Under the pieces are notes generated by a model that made no database searches, had not been told where the DNA came from, and saw only the letters and a list, made by a program, of their open reading frames with translations. A DNA stretch of 64,000 nt. Origin: Neorhizobium sp. SOG26. GTDB lineage: Bacteria; Pseudomonadota; Alphaproteobacteria; Rhizobiales; Rhizobiaceae. Positions 47,452 through 55,891 of the stretch are shown here, one piece after another (position 1 is the stretch's first letter; the number at the start of each line of letters is the position of its first letter). The translations under genes were made by a program, and so were the position numbers. Location of the stretch: NCBI RefSeq assembly GCF_003491345.1, contig NZ_CP025513.1, positions 310,001 to 374,000 on the forward strand, given 5' to 3'.

Positions 47452-48330
47452 TCATCGGAGCGCCCGAGACAGGAAGTCGCGGACAAGCGGTAGCGCCTGT
47501 TCGAAATGCGTTTCCAGCAGCCAATGTCCGGCATCGCTGAGAATGTGGAACTCCGCGTCCGGGAGATCGCGCTGGTAGGCTCGCGCAGATGCCTCAGGCA
47601 TGTACGCGTCCTGCGGCCCCCATACCACCAGCGTCGGGGGGTGGTGCTCGCGCAGATAGGCTTGATAGCGCGGGAACCAGTCGAGGTTCTGCTCCAGCTT
47701 TTCCATCAGGCCGACTGACACCATCTTGCGTGTCGGGGTGTCCATGAGCGGCCAATGCAACTTCCAAAGGTCCGGAGGAACCCGGCTTGCCACCTCCTCA
47801 GAGACTTCACCGACGAACTCCTCACGGAATCCGTCCTCGCTTACAGCCTCCTTGAGAGGGCGGTGCTTCTCGGGTGACTTGTCGGCCCACCAGGCTTTGA
47901 TCGTCTCGTATTTAGGGCCGAGCACGTCTTCGTAGATGTCGCCGTTCTGGATGATCAGCGCGGCGATCCGCTCCGGGTGGGCGATGGCATGCCGCAGACC
48001 GATCTGCGATCCGTAGTCGTGGAGCCAGAGCGCGTAGCGCTCCAGACGGAGCGCCTCAGCGACGTCGTTGAGCACCTCGGCGTAGGCGTCGAAGTCATAG
48101 CCGAACGCCGCAGGATTAGGCGTGTCGCTGTAGCCAAAACCTGGCCAGTCGAAGGCGACGGTGCGCCACCGATCGGCAAGCGCCGGCATTAGCCTCCGGT
48201 ACTGATAGGATGAACATGGGTATCCGTGCGGCAGGAGCAGGATAGGAGCGTCGGTCGGTCCCGCTTCCCGGAGGAAGAGCCTGTGTCTGCCTATGGGGGC
48301 CAAACGGTGAGCTGTTTCGCATCTTGTCAT
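47452..48330 (-). CDS. Alpha/beta hydrolase, haloalkane dehalogenase/epoxide hydrolase type
   Basis: 292 residues. Oxyanion motif LLPHGYPCSSYQYR, nucleophile in LWLHDYGSQIGLRHA (Asp, as in dehalogenases and epoxide hydrolases), VVWGPQDAYMPE, and His in ILSDAGHWLLETH. The cap helices contain WADKSPEKHRPLKEAV. GGAGAG precedes the ATG at 48330. Could act on epoxides or haloalkanes; not decided by sequence. Confidence 0.85.
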   Translation of the reverse strand: MTRCETAHRLAPIGRHRLFLREAGPTDAPILLLPHGYPCSSYQYRRLMPALADRWRTVAFDWPGFGYSDTPNPAAFGYDFDAYAEVLNDVAEALRLERYALWLHDYGSQIGLRHAIAHPERIAALIIQNGDIYEDVLGPKYETIKAWWADKSPEKHRPLKEAVSEDGFREEFVGEVSEEVASRVPPDLWKLHWPLMDTPTRKMVSVGLMEKLEQNLDWFPRYQAYLREHHPPTLVVWGPQDAYMPEASARAYQRDLPDAEFHILSDAGHWLLETHFEQALPLVRDFLSRALR

Positions 48331-49069
48331 GCTTTCTCTCCTAACAGCCTCTCCGCCTTGCGGAACCACCATAATCCATTTAGCCGGTTCTTGTTCCAAT
48401 TTCCACGAGCCGATGCCTGTCGGGACCTGAACCTGGCCTGGTAGCGGGATCTAATTTAAAAGCTCACCGGGTCGGCTGCTCTGTTTGCCTAAGAGAATGC
48501 TGGATTTGGCCGAAGTGACACTTGAGATAGCGCCAATGAACCATGCATCCGCGTTCGTTGGCATCCCATGGGTATGGCAGAACGCAAAATGAGTTGATCC
48601 GTAGCGGCTCAGCGGAAGCCATCATACCCAACGGGAAAAGGGAAGCTCCTTCAAACCCACTGCCGCCCCTGAGCCACCGCCAATGGTGCTTCCGCGCCAT
48701 GCGGCAGTCGGGCGATAGTTTTGAAAACTTTTCTGAGTGCCGGCAAGACCACTTGCCATGGTAACCGAGGTATTGCCCATGTCGTGGATGTTTTTCGAGA
48801 CTACGATTAATGATTTCGTTCTTGCAGGCCGCAGGTTCCACAGGAGATCTGGCTGGGCGGCAACCGTGTGGGCAGCGTCCCCGGTATGTCTATCGAGGAG
48901 CAAGTTCTGGTGGAAGGCAGCGAGCCCGACCGCCGCTCCCGCTTCCTGCGTCACCGGGCGGGGAAGTCCTATACCCGAAAGCTACCTGGTCCCGACGAAG
49001 ACGTCCTGTTGTCAAAGAAGATTGCTGCCTGTCAGTCGTGAACGGCGGACTGAGCGATCTTGCAACTGT
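48331..49069. other. Intergenic region (739 bp), possibly degenerate
   Basis: Several overlapping frames but none with a recognised family. The most protein-like piece is plus-strand EIWLGGNRVGSVPGMSIEEQVLVEG-DVLLSKKIAACQS (about 48844-49041), which lacks a start and may be the end of a lost gene. Confidence 0.4.
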
Positions 49070-49696
49070 TCAAGCCCTCGATGGCTTATCAGGTGCGTGT
49101 CGAGCCCTGAAACGCTTTACTCGGTTATGGGTACCGCAGCTTGCATCGGAGCACCAGAGCCTGCGACCGCTCTTTGAGTGATCGAGAAACAGCCAACCAC
49201 AGTTGTCGCCCTTGCACTCGCGCACGGGTCGTCGATGAGGCCGCTCGGTGATAAGCGCTGTCGCTTCGAGTGCGAACTTGGCCGGAACGTCTTCGAAGCT
49301 ATCAAACGGAAGTGTCCATCCGAATACGCCATTGTCGTCCTTGAAAACCTGACGAACGCGCCCACGCCTCGCCCACCCTGCTACAATCTCGATTGCTGCC
49401 TTGGGATAAGTTCCCCCAGCATCCTCAGCCAGAAACACCTCATGTAGTGCTTCCCTGAGGGCAATGACCTCCTTTACAAGCCCTTCTGCATCCGCGGCGG
49501 ACGAGATCAGCAGCCTCCTCAGCTTGCCCGCCACCTTCGGCTCAACAAGCTCCAGCCTTTCCGCCAGAACCAGCACATCGTCGAAGACCTGGATGAAGTC
49601 CGGGCCCCACCGGTCACCGCGACTGTCAACGGTGTTGACGAGGTCGAGTGCGGGATGGCCTCCGATCAGGCGCATGTCTTTTGTCGAAGATGCCAT
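49070..49696 (-). CDS. CGNR zinc-finger / ABATE-domain regulator
   Basis: 208 residues: MRLIGGHPALDLVNTVDSRGDRWGPDF at the start, a helical middle, and the zinc finger CKGDNCGWLFLDHSKSGRRLWCSDASCGTHNRVKRFRARH at the C-terminus. Compared with the copy at 46440, the final motif is CGTHNR rather than CGNR. Divergent from the EamA exporter gene with a shared operator-like palindrome, so it probably regulates that gene and itself. Confidence 0.87.
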   Translation of the reverse strand: MASSTKDMRLIGGHPALDLVNTVDSRGDRWGPDFIQVFDDVLVLAERLELVEPKVAGKLRRLLISSAADAEGLVKEVIALREALHEVFLAEDAGGTYPKAAIEIVAGWARRGRVRQVFKDDNGVFGWTLPFDSFEDVPAKFALEATALITERPHRRPVRECKGDNCGWLFLDHSKSGRRLWCSDASCGTHNRVKRFRARHAPDKPSRA

Positions 49697-49733
49697 TCTT
49701 CTCTCGCTGGAACTGATAGGCCCCGCTCACGGT

Positions 49734-49765
49734 TGTAACGGTTATAATAAGTTTATTCCGTTACA
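49734..49765. promoter_or_regulatory. Operator-like palindrome between CGNR regulator and EamA gene
   Basis: Perfect 8-bp inverted repeat TGTAACGG / CCGTTACA with a 16-base AT-rich spacer that contains TATAAT (49743-49748). It lies 18 bases before the EamA start, 38 bases before the regulator start. Spacing of about two helical turns suits a dimeric repressor covering the promoter. Confidence 0.65.
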
Positions 49766-49782
49766 CCACAAGGACCTTCACC

Positions 49783-50745
49783 ATGCCGCAGTCGATACAC
49801 ACGACGAAATTCTTGATCCTGTGCGTTGTCTGGGGCCTTACCTGGATCGCAGTCAAGTCTGGGATTGAAACCGTGCCGCCGATGATGTTCGCGGCCACCC
49901 GATTTGCGTGTGCAGGGGCGCTGCTGTTGCTCTGGACATTGCGTGGGCGGCGGATGGTGTTGATCAAATGCAAGGACCTGCTTCGTCTTCTGGTCAGCAG
50001 CCTACTGATGATTACGCTCTGCTACGGCCCGTTGTTCTGGGGCATGCAGTTCGTGTCCTCGGGGACGGCAGCTGTGTTGGAGATGTCGCTCACGCCGCTT
50101 GCCCTTCTCGCCTTTGGCATAGCCTTGCGAGAGGAAAGTTGGAGCACCGCGCGGGCTTTGGCCATGGGTCTGGGTGCACTGGGTCTCTCTGTTCTGTTCT
50201 TTCCCGCTGTCAGGTTGGACGAACTTTCGCAGTCTCGTGCACTTGTTGGCTTGGCGGCTGTGGCATGGGCGGCGGTGTCGTCTGCCTGGGGTTCTGTCCT
50301 CATGCGTCCGCTGCTGCGCCGATATGACAGCACGTTCCTGTCCGGCTCAACCACCTTGATTGGAGGGTTGATCCTTGGCATGGCTGCACTGGTCTTTGAG
50401 CCGACAGCCGCACAGAGCCTGACGGTCCTGTGGGACGGCAATGCAATCGCGGCTTGGCTCTTCCTTGTCATCTTTGGGTCCCTGATCGGCTATAGCCTTT
50501 ACATGCAACTGATCAGGGACATCGGTCCTGCGAGAGCCGGTAGCTTTGCTTTTGTTTCTCCGGCCATTGCCGTTTCTGTCGGGGTCCTCGTTGGGGGCGA
50601 GGCGATCTCATTCCAGAGCATCATGGGGATGGCTATGATGTTGCTCGCCGCCTACATCTGCCTCAACGGCGACAAGGCTGTCCTCACGCCCTTGACCCGC
50701 CGCGGAGGCCGGAATGCTATTCGTGACTGCGACACCTCAGGATGA
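49783..50745 (+). CDS. EamA/DMT-family exporter
   Basis: 320 residues with ten transmembrane helices in two EamA repeats: LCVVWGLTWIAVKSGIETVPPMMFAATRFACAGALLL at the start, GTAAVLEMSLTPLALLAFGIALREE, and AGSFAFVSPAIAVSVGVLVGGEAI near the end. Exports small metabolites or drugs; substrate unknown. Induction is probably through the CGNR regulator opposite. Confidence 0.87.
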   Translation: MPQSIHTTKFLILCVVWGLTWIAVKSGIETVPPMMFAATRFACAGALLLLWTLRGRRMVLIKCKDLLRLLVSSLLMITLCYGPLFWGMQFVSSGTAAVLEMSLTPLALLAFGIALREESWSTARALAMGLGALGLSVLFFPAVRLDELSQSRALVGLAAVAWAAVSSAWGSVLMRPLLRRYDSTFLSGSTTLIGGLILGMAALVFEPTAAQSLTVLWDGNAIAAWLFLVIFGSLIGYSLYMQLIRDIGPARAGSFAFVSPAIAVSVGVLVGGEAISFQSIMGMAMMLLAAYICLNGDKAVLTPLTRRGGRNAIRDCDTSG

Positions 50746-50889
50746 CGACATCGTCATCCAACACTACCTCCCAATGTGGGAGAGCTACGCGACGTCTGCC
50801 AAACACCTGAAGCCGGACTGCCGCTTTACCGCAAACTTGGGTTCGAAGGCAGCACGGCGATGCGCTTGACCTTCAACTCTGGTTCATGA
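50714..50889 (+). pseudogene. GNAT acetyltransferase remnant with internal deletion
   Basis: ATG 50714 (inside the EamA 3' end, another frame) opens LFVTATPQDDDIVIQHYLPMWESYATSAKHLKPD, the N-terminus of a GNAT. About 100 codons are then missing, and the last strand appears in a different frame as GLPLYRKLGFEGSTAMRLTF, ending TGA at 50889. The acetyl-CoA-binding core is lost. Confidence 0.6.
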
Positions 50890-51216
50890 GGCACAAGCGA
50901 CATTGGCGTGTTGAGCCCCATCGCTGCGAACCTTTATCCAGGTGCCGATCCGCCGCTCTGATACTAGCAGATTTGGTAGGGCTTCGTGCCAAGCCTTTCG
51001 ATAGGGTCGCGCAAGTTGAACATCGATAACGTCCTCGTGCCTCTGCCACGTCTCGTGGAGCATGAAATGGTTTGCGTCTGCAGGATCGGCGTGAAGCGCG
51101 CAGTCCAGGAAGGTATCCTCGTGGCGCATGGCGTCCAGCACACCATCCAGCAGCGCAAGAAAGCGTTCGCGCTCGCGCGGCTGGACGTGAAATTCGATCA
51201 GGTAGGTCACGCTCAT
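50884..51216 (-). CDS. Antibiotic biosynthesis monooxygenase (ABM) domain protein
   Basis: 110 residues. VTYLIEFHVQPRERERFLALLDGVLDAMRHEDTFLDCALHADPADANHFMLHETWQRHEDV is the classic ABM fold (YgiN-like quinol monooxygenase). The ATG overlaps the stop of the XRE gene upstream (TGATG), so the two are coupled. Likely handles a quinone or aromatic compound. Confidence 0.85.
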   Translation of the reverse strand: MSVTYLIEFHVQPRERERFLALLDGVLDAMRHEDTFLDCALHADPADANHFMLHETWQRHEDVIDVQLARPYRKAWHEALPNLLVSERRIGTWIKVRSDGAQHANVACAS

Positions 51217-52052
51217 CAGGGAGCTCCCTTAATCTCTTGTTGAAGCAGCGCCGCGCGCGTGTCAGCATCGGCGGGATAAAAGCATTCCAGCGCAAGTTCA
51301 GATAGAGTAACGCTTGTTGCGGTGCTGAACATCGTCGTAGTGGAGATGAAACGAAGCACAACGTCGCTGTCAGGCACTCTCAACTCCAGTGGCACGGCAA
51401 CGAGCGGGTGAGAACGCTCCTCCTCTATCTTCTGTGGCGGCGGTGATGGATATGAGGCAAGCTCCTTATGCAAATCCACCAAGACGCTGTCGCCGGATGA
51501 CGTCATCTGCACTTGCAGCCGATCCAGGAGGTGATGTCGCCACGCCGCAAAGTTAACGATCCGGGAAGCAAGGCCCTGGGGATGCAGACTGAGCCGCAGG
51601 ACATTGAGCGGCGGCGACAACATCTCGACGTTGATCCCAGTTAACAGATCCATGGTGGCCTGATTTGCGCGAACAAGGGTCCAACGACTGTCGACCGCGA
51701 GCGCCGGAAACGGCATCTGCGCTTCAAGAACGGCCTCCACTGTCGTGCGAACATGGGCCATTTCCGCTGCATCGAAATCATGATCTGCATGAATGGGCGC
51801 ATATCCGGCAGATAGCATAAGGCGGTTTTGAGCCCGCAGCGGCATAGCCAATGTCTCAGCCAACCTAGTGAGAAGATCGCGGCTTGGGGAAGAGCGACCA
51901 CTTTCGACAAAGCTCAGGTGGCGGGTCGAGATGCCGGCATCCAGAGCAAGGTTCATTTGGCTGAGGCGCCGCCGCTCGCGCCATTCGCGCAGGACATGTC
52001 CTACCGTTGTGTCTGATGGTCGACTGCGCTGGATGTATTGGCTCATAGTCAT
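51216..52052 (-). CDS. XRE-family regulator with MmyB-like ligand domain
   Basis: 278 residues. N-terminal HTH (VGHVLREWRERRRLSQMNLALDAGISTRHLSFVESGRSSPSRDLLTRLAETL) followed by a PAS-like MmyB domain (FPALAVDSRWTLVRANQATMDLLTGINVEMLSPPLNVLRLSLHPQGLASRIVNF). This layout controls adjacent oxidoreductase genes in many proteobacteria. The ATG at 52052 is chosen over a TTG further up. Sits between a SnoaL-like gene and the ABM gene. Confidence 0.87.
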   Translation of the reverse strand: MTMSQYIQRSRPSDTTVGHVLREWRERRRLSQMNLALDAGISTRHLSFVESGRSSPSRDLLTRLAETLAMPLRAQNRLMLSAGYAPIHADHDFDAAEMAHVRTTVEAVLEAQMPFPALAVDSRWTLVRANQATMDLLTGINVEMLSPPLNVLRLSLHPQGLASRIVNFAAWRHHLLDRLQVQMTSSGDSVLVDLHKELASYPSPPPQKIEEERSHPLVAVPLELRVPDSDVVLRFISTTTMFSTATSVTLSELALECFYPADADTRAALLQQEIKGAP

Positions 52053-52144
52053 CTCGTCGGCGATATTGTTCAAGCGTTAGCATTGGTCTGTCAGGTGCCA
52101 CCGCCGAGACACTCCCCGGAGATGGTTGGACTCGGCCCAGAACA

Positions 52145-52507
52145 TCAGTCAAGAAACCCTATGACTTCGGCGAACTTCCCGTCCGAGTTTAGCTTTACAA
52201 TATCCGTTCCGCCCGCGACCCGGATACCGTCCTCCGTTACCAGATCCCACGAGAAGCGGATCGCGCGGTGGTGGCCATCCGGCTTTCCCCTGAGGACGAA
52301 ACTGTGGTTGGGGAAGTGACTGCGCGCTGCCTCGATCATCGAAGCGATCTCTTCAGGTGTCGTGCCCTGCATGAGCGGGTCGGCGTAGCTGGCGTTCACT
52401 GCCCAACCCTCTTTAAGAGCAGCAAGACGGGATACCAGATAAGGCTCGTTCCAGACGGCAAGGTAGGAATGGGCGACAGCTTCGGGACTTTGTTCTGCGG
52501 TGTTCAT
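52145..52507 (-). CDS. SnoaL-like / NTF2-fold protein
   Basis: 120 residues: SPEAVAHSYLAVWNEP, DPLMQGTTPEEIASMIEAARSHFPNHSFVLRGKPDGHHRAIRFSWDLV, then VAGGTDIVKLNSDGKFAEVIGFLD. Typical NTF2 fold of small isomerases or cyclases, with no defined substrate. First gene of a three-gene run with the XRE regulator and ABM protein. Confidence 0.8.
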   Translation of the reverse strand: MNTAEQSPEAVAHSYLAVWNEPYLVSRLAALKEGWAVNASYADPLMQGTTPEEIASMIEAARSHFPNHSFVLRGKPDGHHRAIRFSWDLVTEDGIRVAGGTDIVKLNSDGKFAEVIGFLD

Positions 52508-52562
52508 GGCGTGATCTCCGTGTTAGACGACATGATCATCACGTCGAAGCCGTCGCACGTCG

Positions 52563-52579
52563 ATTACCCCCGAGGTAAT
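52563..52579. promoter_or_regulatory. Operator-like palindrome before the SnoaL/XRE/ABM genes
   Basis: Perfect ATTACC-CCCGA-GGTAAT, 56 bases before the SnoaL-type start. A good candidate site for the XRE regulator encoded in the same run. Confidence 0.55.
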
Positions 52580-52796
52580 GCCGCAGTTGATGCGATACGA
52601 ACCTGTGACCTGCTATTGGGAATTCAGAAGCCTGTGCCTTTATTAGGTCTTCACTGACGCAGGGCTGATCGCGGCGACCTTTGGATCGAGCGTCGCCGCT
52701 GCGATGCATCGGCTGTTCAACGGGCTTCGAGCGCATGTCGGCTCTTCGCGCTATCGACCTGCTTCTTCTCCCTTCGATGACGCTCAACGATAGCGT

Positions 52797-53294
52797 CTAC
52801 GCGTTCAATGCGTTGCTGAGGTCTTTCAATCCGATCATCAGCATCATCGGATCGGACGGAGAAGGCAGAAATCCGACAGCTTCATAGAAGGCACGCGCAT
52901 CATCCGAAATGGCATGCACCAGTACGCCTCGGATACCAAGTATTTCGGCGGCATTAAGCAGGCGCAGGCCTGCATCACGGACCAACGCCCGACCTAGACC
53001 TCGACTCTGGTAAGATCGATCAATAGCCAATCGACCAAGTACTGCGACTGGGAGCGGGTCCGGCATGTTTCGCCTGAAACGGCCTGGTGCTTCTGCCGGC
53101 TTCACTGCGCCGGAGGCGAGCGCGTAGTAGGCAACAACGCGATTTCCCTCGCAGGCCACAAACGTACGAGATGCCCCACCTGCCTGATTGGCACGGGCTC
53201 GTCGACGCAACCAGTCGTCCAGTTGTTGAACGCCGGAATCAAACTCTTCCAGTTCATGATAATCGGCTAAGGGAGCAGGCGCAGTTAGTATCAC
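52797..53294 (-). CDS. tacT: TacT-like GNAT toxin
   Basis: 165 residues from GTG 53294 (alternative GTG at 53306). APAPLADYHELEEFDSGVQQLDDWLRRRARANQAGGASRTFVACEGNRVVAYYALASGAV is the start of the TacT/AtaT family. The acetyl-CoA loop is LAIDRSYQSRGLGRALVRDA, and AFYEAVGFLPSPSDPMMLMI closes the fold. Family members acetylate charged tRNAs and stop translation. The start overlaps the antitoxin stop (GTGA). Confidence 0.87.
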   Translation of the reverse strand: MILTAPAPLADYHELEEFDSGVQQLDDWLRRRARANQAGGASRTFVACEGNRVVAYYALASGAVKPAEAPGRFRRNMPDPLPVAVLGRLAIDRSYQSRGLGRALVRDAGLRLLNAAEILGIRGVLVHAISDDARAFYEAVGFLPSPSDPMMLMIGLKDLSNALNA

Positions 53295-53587
53295 GCCTCG
53301 TCCCACGGCGCTTTGGTCGACATTGTGCGCTTCAACCGCTCATTCGACTGGGCGGGCGCATCGAGGCGAGCAAGGTATTGGTTATAGACCTCGGGGCTTA
53401 CTGTGAAGACGGTGCGGTCTAGCAGCACTTCCTCAGCTCGCCGTTCAGAGGCCTCCAACATGAAATCCGTGCGCGTCTTGCCTAGCAACTCAGCCGCACG
53501 ATCAATAAGGTTGCGAGTCGCGGGCTTGATACGGATATTCAACGGAACGCTTGCGTTCACATTCTTGCTGGTGTGTGACGTCGGCAT
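53291..53587 (-). CDS. tacA: TacA-like antitoxin (DUF1778, ribbon-helix-helix)
   Basis: 98 residues. NASVPLNIRIKPATRNLIDRAAELLGKTRTDFMLEASERRAEEVLLDRTVF is the DUF1778 RHH domain, and the tail with ERLKRTMSTKAPWDEA is the toxin-binding part. AGGAG precedes the ATG at 53587. Overlaps the toxin gene and is translated first, as usual in type II systems. Confidence 0.87.
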   Translation of the reverse strand: MPTSHTSKNVNASVPLNIRIKPATRNLIDRAAELLGKTRTDFMLEASERRAEEVLLDRTVFTVSPEVYNQYLARLDAPAQSNERLKRTMSTKAPWDEA

Positions 53588-53618
53588 GGGCAACTCCTAT
53601 GTCCTAACGCTATCTAGT

Positions 53619-53637
53619 GTAACGACACCGTCATTAC
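53619..53637. promoter_or_regulatory. Operator-like palindrome upstream of tacAT
   Basis: GTAACGAC-ACC-GTCATTAC, matching at 7 of 8 arm positions, 32 bases before the tacA start. Suits autorepression by the RHH antitoxin. Confidence 0.5.
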
Positions 53638-53888
53638 AAGAGCCGCAACGATGGTGTTGCTCCGGTGTGGTTGTCGGCGCATCAAACCTGGTCATTCTCG
53701 CCTTGAACGGAACCGGACCCCCGACCCGCGCGCTCAGAATATTACCAGAGCCTACAAAGACGCCCTCTCTTTTAAATCTCTGCGCAATTTCTGGGGCCGA
53801 CAACGGGGAATACCGCTCAAAATCTCAGCCATTTGCGTGAGCTGGAAAACAGGTGCATAGGGTAGGAAGAACGCCGACAGTGGAATGG

Positions 53889-54482
53889 ATGGAAAAGGTG
53901 GACGAGCGGTTTGACATCGGCGCCCGGCTTCACGCGATGCGTATGGCTGCTGGTCTGTCACAGCGGCAGCTTGCAGAGAAGGCTGGCGTCCCACATGCAC
54001 AGATCTCAAACGTCGAGACGAACAAGATCAGCCCGTCCGTTTCTACGTTGCGGAAAATTCTGAGCGGCCTTGGTGTCGGCATGGGAGATTTCTTCGAACC
54101 GGAACGCAGCCCGCCCAAAGGCCCTTTCTTTTCAGCAGATGAGCTCCTCGACCTTACCTCTCGGATATCCGCGCAGCTGCCTGGTGGGTCAGATGGCACT
54201 CTTGTCCTTCGTCAGGTGGGCGACGCCCGGTCACACAACCTGCAAATCCTGCATGAAGTCTACGAACCCAGCGCTGACACCGGGGAGACATTCCTGCAAC
54301 ATACCTCTTCGGAAGGAGGTTATGTCGTCGAAGGCGAACTGGAAATTACAATCGGCAATGACGTGCGTATATTAAAGGCGGGCGAGGCATATCTTTTTGA
54401 CAGTCGTCTGCCGCACCGCTTCCGCAATATCTCGGGCGAACGGGCCATAGTGATCTCTGCATGTTCCCCTCCCTACCTCTAA
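53889..54482 (+). CDS. XRE-family regulator with cupin domain
   Basis: 197 residues: HTH in IGARLHAMRMAAGLSQRQLAEKAGVPHAQISNVETNKISPSVSTLRKILSGLGVGMGDFF, then a C-terminal cupin (TSSEGGYVVEGELEITIGNDVRILKAGEAYLFDSRLPHRFRNIS). This is the PuuR-like class that senses polyamine or amino-acid catabolites. GTG at 53880 is an alternative start. Followed by gabT in the same orientation, with a palindrome between. Confidence 0.88.
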   Translation: MEKVDERFDIGARLHAMRMAAGLSQRQLAEKAGVPHAQISNVETNKISPSVSTLRKILSGLGVGMGDFFEPERSPPKGPFFSADELLDLTSRISAQLPGGSDGTLVLRQVGDARSHNLQILHEVYEPSADTGETFLQHTSSEGGYVVEGELEITIGNDVRILKAGEAYLFDSRLPHRFRNISGERAIVISACSPPYL

Positions 54483-54499
54483 CCCGCAACATAAGCTCT

Positions 54500-54517
54500 T
54501 GCTCAAAATAATGAGCA
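54500..54517. promoter_or_regulatory. Operator-like palindrome before gabT
   Basis: Perfect TGCTCA-AAATAA-TGAGCA, 37 bases before the gabT start and just after the XRE-cupin stop. Probable binding site of that regulator. Confidence 0.6.
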
Positions 54518-54553
54518 GCGCTATAGCTCATGCATCGGTAAAAGGGGACTTCG

Positions 54554-55861
54554 ATGGCTACTTCTAGTAATCTGCATTCTCGCCAGAAGGCTGCCGTCGC
54601 TGGCGGCGTGGGAACGCGCGGCATCTTCGCTGACAAGGCGCTTAACGCTGAACTCTGGGACGTCGAGGGCAGACGTTTCATCGACTTTGCGGCAGGTATC
54701 GCTGTCAACAATACCGGTCACCGTAATCCGACCGTTATGAAAGCAGTAGCGGAACAGGCGGACCGCTTCACCCACACCTGCTTTCATGTTGCGCCCTATG
54801 AAGGATATATCCGGCTTGCTGAACGCTTGAACGAGATTGCACCTACTGGCGCTAAAAACCAAACAGTGTTGGTGACCACGGGCGCCGAAGCGGTAGAGAA
54901 CGCCGTGAAAATAGCCCGCGCCTATACAGGTCGTGCAGGCATTATCGCCTTCTCAGGTGCTTTCCACGGTCGCACCATGCTCGGCATGGCACTCACCGGC
55001 AAGGTCATGCCGTACAAGAAAAACTTCGGCCCATTCCCAGCCGACATCTATCATGCACCATTTCCGAACCCGTTCCTCGATTACTCAAGCGAACAGGCGA
55101 TTGCGGAACTGGAGCGGCTTTTCGCCTCGGATGTGGATCCGGCACGGATCGCAGCCTTCATCGTGGAGCCCGTCCAGGGTGAAGGCGGCTTCAACGTTGC
55201 GCCAAAAGAATTCTTGGTCAGGCTCCGGGAGATCGCGGATAGCCATGGCATCGTCCTCATAGCGGACGAAGTTCAGGCGGGCATGGCGCGTACCGGCAAG
55301 ATGTTTGGTTTCGAGCATGCGGGCGTAAAGCCGGATCTGGTTACCATGGCAAAGGGCCTTGCAGGCGGCTTCCCCCTCTCGGCTGTGACCGGCAAGGCGG
55401 AGATCATGAACGCGGCTCATCCGGGCGGCCTCGGCGGCACTTATGCCGGCAATCCGCTTGCAGTCGCCGCGGCCAACGCCGTTCTGGATGTCATCGAGAA
55501 GGAGAAGCTTTGCGATCGTGCGGCGGAAATCGGTCGTCGGATTTCCGAGCGCCTGAACTCAATCGCATCGCGTCAAGGGATGGAGCGGATCGGCGAGGTC
55601 CGCGGGCTTGGTGCGATGGTGGCATTTGAGTTGGTTGAGGATCGCCAATCCAAGGCTGCCGCTCCTGATATCACCACCCGTATTGTTGCAGAGGCCGAAG
55701 CGCGGGGCCTCATCCTCCTTTCTTGCGGAACGCGCCTGAATGTGATCCGGTTGCTGCCGCCGCTGACAATCGAGTGGGATGTGCTTGAGGAAGGACTCGC
55801 CATTCTTGAGGCGTCCATCGAAGCGGCATTCTCGGATGCAGTAACAGCGACTGCAGCTTAG
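54554..55861 (+). CDS. gabT: 4-aminobutyrate aminotransferase-like, class III
   Basis: 435 residues. PLP-binding features: TTGAEAVENAVKIARAYTG, AFSGAFHGRTMLGMALTGK, EPVQGEGGFNVAP, LIADEVQAGMARTGKMFGFEH and the Schiff-base Lys in VTMAKGLAGGFPLSAVTG (about residue 267). Very close to GabT, so GABA or a similar omega-amino compound is the likely substrate, with 2-oxoglutarate as acceptor. AAAGGGGA precedes the ATG. First of two genes with the TPP enzyme. Confidence 0.9.
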   Translation: MATSSNLHSRQKAAVAGGVGTRGIFADKALNAELWDVEGRRFIDFAAGIAVNNTGHRNPTVMKAVAEQADRFTHTCFHVAPYEGYIRLAERLNEIAPTGAKNQTVLVTTGAEAVENAVKIARAYTGRAGIIAFSGAFHGRTMLGMALTGKVMPYKKNFGPFPADIYHAPFPNPFLDYSSEQAIAELERLFASDVDPARIAAFIVEPVQGEGGFNVAPKEFLVRLREIADSHGIVLIADEVQAGMARTGKMFGFEHAGVKPDLVTMAKGLAGGFPLSAVTGKAEIMNAAHPGGLGGTYAGNPLAVAAANAVLDVIEKEKLCDRAAEIGRRISERLNSIASRQGMERIGEVRGLGAMVAFELVEDRQSKAAAPDITTRIVAEAEARGLILLSCGTRLNVIRLLPPLTIEWDVLEEGLAILEASIEAAFSDAVTATAA

Positions 55862-55891
55862 TCACCAATATTCAATTTGGAAGGAATGCGC

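Noticed and set aside
53597..53803. Minus-strand 68-codon frame upstream of tacA
   Set aside because: It covers the putative tacAT operator and has no convincing start or family match.
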